The notes under the pieces are model-generated. The model ran no database searches. It worked only from the letters and a program-made list of their open reading frames with translations, and was not told the origin of the DNA. DNA of 64,000 nt, from assembly GCA_030847615.1 (NCBI GenBank), contig JAUMIR010000014.1:9958501-10022500 (forward strand), written 5' to 3'. This DNA is from Gambelia wislizenii. Taxonomy: Eukaryota; Chordata; Lepidosauria; Squamata; Crotaphytidae. Positions 59,698 to 64,000 of the stretch are shown one piece after another (position 1 is the first letter of the stretch; the number at the start of each line of letters is the position of its first letter). The position numbers and the translations under genes are program-made.

Positions 59698-60590
59698 AAT
59701 TTGCAGATGACACCAAATTAGGAGGAGTAGCTAATGCCCTAGAGGACAGGATCAAAATTCAGAATGACCTGGATAGACTGGAGAGCTGGGCCAAAGCTAA
59801 CAAAATGAAATTCAATACGGAGAAATGTAAGGTACTGCACTTAGGGCGGAAAAACGAAATGCATAGATACAGGATGGGGGAGATCTGGCTGAATGAGACT
59901 ACGTGCGAAAGGGATCTAGGAGTCCTAGTAGACCACAAGTTGAACATGAGCCAACAGTGTGATGCGGCAGCTAAAAAGGCCAATGCAATTTTGGGCTGTA
60001 TCAATAGAAGTATAGTGTCTAGATCAAGGGAAGTAATAGTACCGCTCTAATCTGCCTTGGTCAGACCTCACCTAGAATACTGTGTCCAGTTCTGGGCACC
60101 ACAATTCAAAAAGGATATGGACAAATTGGAGCATGTCCAGAGAAGGGCGACTAAAATGGTGAAAGGTCTGGAAACGATGCCTTATGAGGAGAGACTTAGG
60201 GAGCTGGGTATGTTTAGCCTGGAAAAAAGATGGTTAAGAGGCGATATGATAGCCCTGTTTAAGTATTTGAAGGGATGTCATGCTGAGGATGGAGCAGGCT
60301 TGTTTTCTGCTGCTCCAGAGACTGGAAAACGGAGCAATGGATGCAAGCTCCAGGAACAGAGATTGCACCTCAACATTAGGAGGAACTTTTTGACAGTAAG
60401 AGCTGTTCGGCAGTGGAACGCACTCCCTCGGAGCGTGGTGGGGTCTCCTTCAGCTTGGAGGTCTTTAAACAGAGGCTGGATGGCCATTTGTCAGGGATGC
60501 TTTGATCGTGATTTCCTGCGTGGCAGGGGGTTGGACTGGATGGCCCTCGTGGTCTCTTCCAATGCTACAATTCTATGATTCTATGATTTA
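59698..60590 (+). mobile_element. CR1 LINE, younger subfamily
   Basis: It begins exactly at the catalytic region (AAATTTGCAGATGACACC, encoding KFADDT) and ends with ATTCTATGATTCTATGATT. It is about 0.89 kb. ATTACCTAT and TATCATT short repeats fill the 5' junction (59648-59697). Confidence 0.94.
59805..60578 (+). pseudogene. CR1 ORF2 C-terminal half, one stop and one frameshift
   Basis: Frame 59805-60050 reads [20 protein letters not shown] to SREVIVPL and ends at a TAA where other copies have TAT (LYSALVRP). The frame continues at 60057 with [20 protein letters not shown] to SVVGSPS. Extra bases near 60452 then shift it so the usual [16 protein letters not shown] ending is lost. The catalytic FADD lies just upstream at 59703-59711. 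The early part of RT and the endonuclease are missing. Confidence 0.88.
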
Positions 60591-60769
60591 AGTGGCAGGG
60601 TCTCTTTCTCTGGATGTCTGGATAGCAACTTGTCTGGGGTGCTGTAGTTGGCATTCCTGCATTGAGCCAGGGGATGGACTCAATGACCTCTGAGTCCCCT
60701 TCCAACTAGGATTGATTCTATGATTCCATGACATAAGATCTTGGCTGTGGTTTCTTCTGCCCTTCTCCT

Positions 60770-60990
60770 GAACCTAGCTATCTTTATTTATGACATTTAA
60801 ATCTCACCTTTCCTTCATAGAGCTGAGAGAAATATACAAGGGTCCCCGTGGCCACATTTGATCCTCCCAGCAACCCTGGGATGTCGGTTTTAGCAGCTAA
60901 GAGACAAGCGACTGGCCTCAAGTCACCTTAACCAAGTTCACGGCTGAATGGCCTATCTGAACCCAGGTTTTCTTGGCTTTGGCCGATGCT
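60770..60990 (-). mobile_element. Old SINE (MIR-like), diverged
   Basis: TTTATTTATGACATTTAAATCTCACC, TCCTCCCAGCAACCCTGGGATGTCGG and GGCCTATCTGAACCCAGG resemble the reverse body of tRNA-type SINEs. Confidence 0.5.
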
Positions 60991-61889
60991 CTGAGATGTG
61001 GGTCTCTTGTCAGCCCTCCATCTCATCCAGTGAGGACTTGGGTCTAATTTCAAAACCCCTATGCGAATTATCAGTTCCTTGGACTTTTGGCAAGCGTGAT
61101 CTGTCTTTCCCTAGACAGTCCGTTTGCAGGGAAGAAGGAGAGAAGAGGAGGAGAGAGGCAAGATGGATGGATGGGGAATGGGACAGCCTGAAGAGATGTA
61201 TAATACCATGAAAAACCTGTTAAAAGAAATGCATCCTCTAGAATCAACTAGTGCATTGGAAGTGAACTCTCTGGTGCATATTTTGTCTTCCTAAACCCCC
61301 AGGAAGGTTGTGTGCTTTGGGGGGGGGGGTCTTTGGTCCTGTTGGCTCAAGAACACACATGGATCCCCCCTCCCAGAATTCATGCTTCCAGGTATAAGAT
61401 TTAATGAAAGGCACAATAAGAAGTGAGACAATTAGAATTTCTGCCTCATTATCATGGTAATCTTATCAGTGGGATAATGAGGTATTAATGGAGATTTAAT
61501 GTGCCTCTCATAACACAATCCCTTGGAGAAAACACATAAGGAAATTGCTGTAAATCCACTTAATGATGGAAAGGTCCCCAAACGCCATCTTCCAGGGGAT
61601 GAAAAATGCCGGCAGCGGATGAACGAGATTCAAGGTCAATCACACGGCAGGGACAGCTGGAAGGAAGAGAAGGGGCCTGGTACTTTTTGCAAAAATGTCT
61701 TTCCTGGCATGGGAAAGGTCAGAGAGGGTGGGCCTAAGCAGCTACCCAGTCTGGATTGAAATGACAGATCTCATGACACAGATACACACACACACACTTG
61801 GGGAATTTTTGGGCCCAGGAAACCCACATATCTTCCATCATTTTACATATAGAAACCAGGACACAAACAGCCATGCAGCATCAGAGTGT
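60991..61889. other. Mostly unique; possible conserved non-coding stretch
   Basis: 61292-61393 shares a block with 53356-53452. 61385-61640 is non-repetitive and A/T-rich with AATTAGAATTTCTGCCTCATTATC. A CA run lies at 61783-61797. No exon is identified. Confidence 0.4.
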
Positions 61890-62210
61890 GGCCACAATGG
61901 CAATCTTTTTTTAGGAAGAACACACCAGCTAGGAGAGCATACAGTAGTTTGTTTTTGTCTGAGCCAACTGGGAAGGGAAAGACTCCATCTCTGCCCCCAA
62001 CCTCTCCTCTCCCCATTGCTGAGTTAATTGAGTGCAAACTACTTATGCCCTTTGAACTTAGTTTGCAGCAACTGAAGTAAGCTGAGAACAAAGGTGAAAA
62101 ATGGGAAGAGGAGAAAGGAACAGGGACACTTTAAAAGAAGCTGAAAAAGTAGGATGAAAGTGGATTAACTGGGACTGTCTCTGCCAAATTGGAGGGTATG
62201 CATTCAAAAT
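61890..62210 (-). repeat. Family S repeat, reverse
   Basis: AGTTTGTTTTTGTCTGAGCC, GAGTTAATTGAGTGCAAACTAC, GGGACACTTTAAAAGAAGCTG and GGGACTGTCTCTGCCAAATTGGAGGGTATGC, the reverse of family S. Confidence 0.62.
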
Positions 62211-62539
62211 AAGGAACACAGAAAACAAGCAAAGTGAATGTAAATGCATACAAAATTAAAAAAAAAACTGCCAGATCAACTTGACTGTAACTGCCTTTAT
62301 CTCTACCCAATAATCATTCAGGTTAAGGCTGATGGGAGCTGGAGTACAAGCACTTCTGGACACGTGTTCTCCATTCTTGGTCTAGCCCAGCATCCTGTTC
62401 TCCCCAGTGGTTGACTAGGAAAACGAGGTGGAGATTGTGGTAGCAAAAGCCCTTGCCCACTATTCCTTCCCCCACAGCAAACAGCATTCGGATAGACTGC
62501 TCCTGAACCTGACAGTTCCATTTATGTGTGTGTTTGCTT
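62211..62539. other. Unassigned sequence
   Basis: A poly-A stretch near 62257-62268. No gene is seen. Confidence 0.3.
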
Positions 62540-62764
62540 GTTAGTTACATTTCCATTGCATCCAGCAAGCTCAAGGCAAGAGATGTTGCTCTCTTCCTCC
62601 ACCCTTTAGTCTCAGAACAACAAACTTTGTTCTGAGAATAAAGTGTGGAAGAAGAGAACCATGTCTGCTGCCTTGAGCTTGCTGGATGCTCTGTAGGTCA
62701 GACAGAGAGTGACTGGTGTAAGGTTGCCCAGTGAGTTTCTTGGCTGAGTAGAGACCTGAAGCTG
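62540..62764. mobile_element. Older SINE pieces in inverted arrangement
   Basis: GCATCCAGCAAGCTCAAGGCA (62558-62578) is inverted at 62671-62691. CTCAGAACAA is inverted as TTGTTCTGAG around 62622. The arms are about 63 bp with roughly ten differences. CAGTGAGTTTCTTGGCTGAGTAGAGACCTG after it is a SINE body in reverse. Confidence 0.6.
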
Positions 62765-63272
62765 GAGCTTGAATACTGTGTCCAGTTCCGGGCACCACAA
62801 TTCAGGAAGGATATCGAGAAGCTAGATCGTGTCCAGAGGAGGGCAACCAGGATGGTGGGAGGTCTGGAAGCCATGCCCTATAAGGAGCAGCTTAGGGAGC
62901 TGGGTATGTTTAGGCTGGGGAAGAGAAGGTTAAGTGGTGACATGATAGCCATGTTAAATATTTGAAGGGATGTCATATTGGGGATGGAACAACCTTGTTT
63001 TCTGCTGCTCCAGAGACTAGGACACAGAGCAAAGGGTTCAAACTACAGAAAAAAGAGATTCCACCTAAACATTAGGAAGAACTTCCTGACCATAAGAGCT
63101 GTTCGGAAGTGGAATGCACTGCCTCGGAGTGTGGTGGAGTCTCCTTCTTTGGAGATTTTTAAACAGAGGCTGGATGGCCTTCTGTTGAGAATGATTTGTG
63201 TATTCAGGCATGGCCAGGGATTGGACTGGATGACCCTTGTGGTCTCTTCCAACTCTATGGTTCTATGAGTCT
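62765..63272 (+). mobile_element. CR1 LINE
   Basis: GGAGCTTGAATACTGTGTCC to CTATGGTTCTATGAGTC. The frame 62978-63268 carries [20 protein letters not shown] and [20 protein letters not shown] one-base loss near 62955 (GTTAAAT in place of GTTTAAAT) breaks it from the upstream part. Confidence 0.92.
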
Positions 63273-63754
63273 GTTCAACACACTAACTCCATGTAACACA
63301 AGGGTGTAGCAATGGGGAGGTGCACAAAATGCATTTCCCCCCATTAAGAATTCTGTCCCCCAAATGAAATTTCTGTTAAGGAATTTCTGGTATAGGATTA
63401 ATTTAACATTTCAGGCAAGCATTTAGAAATACAGTACAGTTTAAGCATCCAAAGAAAAGAGGCAGCCAAATTGACTAAGGGTATGCAAACACAGCAAATA
63501 GAAAAGTTCAAGGCGTGAATGACTTTCAGTATCTCACTCTGAACTATATAGAAAGCTGGGCACTAAAGGAAAATTTCATAGGAGATAGAATTCTTACTGG
63601 GGAAGGTAATATTCTAATTTCTCCCACCCACCCCCACTCCCGTAGGAGCTTTACCCCTGGTACAACACAAACCCATTTAGGTGGATTTTTCAACACTGTA
63701 ATAATTTTAGAAGAAGAGCACTACTGGATCAGGCTAGTGTCTAATCCACCCACA
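63273..63754. other. Mostly unassigned, with DNA-transposon-like phrases
   Basis: CACTAAAGGAAAATTTCATAGG (63559-63580) matches GAACTGAAGGAAAATTTCATGG near 47586. CCCCATTAAGAATTCTGTCCCCC near 63339 looks like an inverted relative. No gene is seen. Confidence 0.35.
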
Positions 63755-64000
63755 AGAAGGGTACCTACCAGTGGTGACACTATGGGGGTGTGGACCGCAC
63801 CAGGTGACACAATTGGGGGGGGGCATCAAAATGACTGTAAAACTTTTGTAGTGTTTCAGCAGAAATTTGTTATATTTTATAGTAATATCCCTGGCACTGT
63901 GTCTAGCCAGGCAAGCCTTCCTCTTGTTCCTCACTGGCATTAGGTTTTTGGTGACTCTCTTGTTCCTCTCCTACATATAGGTTTTTGGTGACCCTCAAAG
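63755..64000. mobile_element. DNA transposon with GGTGACAC ends, left part
   Basis: CAGTGGTGACACTATGGGGGTGTGGACCGCACCAGGTGACAC, then TTTCAGCAGAAATTTGTTATATTTTATAG, matches 26403-26560. It continues past the window end. GGTTTTTGGTGAC repeats at 63942-63954 and 63979-63991. Confidence 0.5.

Larger units (their letters stand above)
59441..60735 (+). mobile_element. Old CR1 LINE split by a younger CR1
   Basis: The left part, AGAGAAGACTGAGGGGTGGCATGACAGC to GACGGTAGGAGCAGTTGGAC, and the right part, AGTGGCAGGGTCTCTTTCTCTGG to GGATTGATTCTATGATTCC (60590-60735), form one diverged CR1-like element. Confidence 0.78.

Overview
This window looks like squamate reptile nuclear DNA, probably a lizard and perhaps an iguanian; the species cannot be fixed from sequence alone. 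The evidence is the mix of interspersed repeats: CR1 LINEs ending in the ATTCTATG repeat, a Bov-B LINE 3' end, tRNA-headed SINEs with a Bov-B-type tail (Sauria SINE type), SINEs with a 5S rRNA head, a short L1, a second (GA)n-tailed RTE-like LINE, Tigger-like MITEs, hAT-like MITEs, and solo LTRs. I found no host protein-coding exon, no functional tRNA or rRNA gene, no CRISPR array and no bacterial-type operon. Every long open frame that I can identify is a LINE reverse-transcriptase remnant, and all of them are 5'-truncated or broken. The window is best read as intergenic or deep intronic DNA.

Layout. 0-6 kb: decayed LINE and SINE pieces, a CR1 and two 5S-type SINEs. 6-10 kb: a SINE split by CR1, a MITE split by a GGACTTTATCAGA-ended transposon, and two RTE-like LINE fragments, one flanked by 91-bp direct repeats. 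10-12 kb: mostly unique. 12-15.4 kb: a foldback MITE, a GGACTTTATCAGA element carrying an L1 with a 19-bp target duplication, and a CR1/Tigger mosaic. 15.8-18.1 kb: an RTE-like LINE inserted into Bov-B. 18.1-19.1 kb: unique, GC-rich. 19-23 kb: a SINE split by a DNA transposon, then a CR1 split by an opposite-strand CR1. 25-26.2 kb: a SINE containing a CR1 containing a solo LTR. 29.4-31.2 kb: an RTE-like LINE lacking its catalytic box. 31.6-38.5 kb: CR1, SINE, Tigger and hAT copies, several nested. 39-44.5 kb: the densest nesting in the window. 45.2-45.6 kb: a second type of solo LTR. 46-53 kb: many CR1 copies. 53-55 kb: a U6 snRNA pseudogene fragment and an RTE-like copy with a clean 12-bp target duplication. 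56-64 kb: a hairpin element, CR1 copies, a solo LTR, SINEs and unique DNA.

How the parts fit together. Bov-B, the tRNA-headed SINE and the 5S-headed SINE share a similar 3' tail (around CATAAGT...ACTTGAAGGCAC), the arrangement expected when SINEs borrow LINE machinery. The nested insertions give a relative order. tRNA-type SINEs and the CACTACA-ended MITEs are mostly hosts. The GGACTTTATCAGA family, Tigger-like MITEs, LTRs and one CR1 subfamily are mostly guests. All family names come from remembered hallmarks and motifs, not from a database search.
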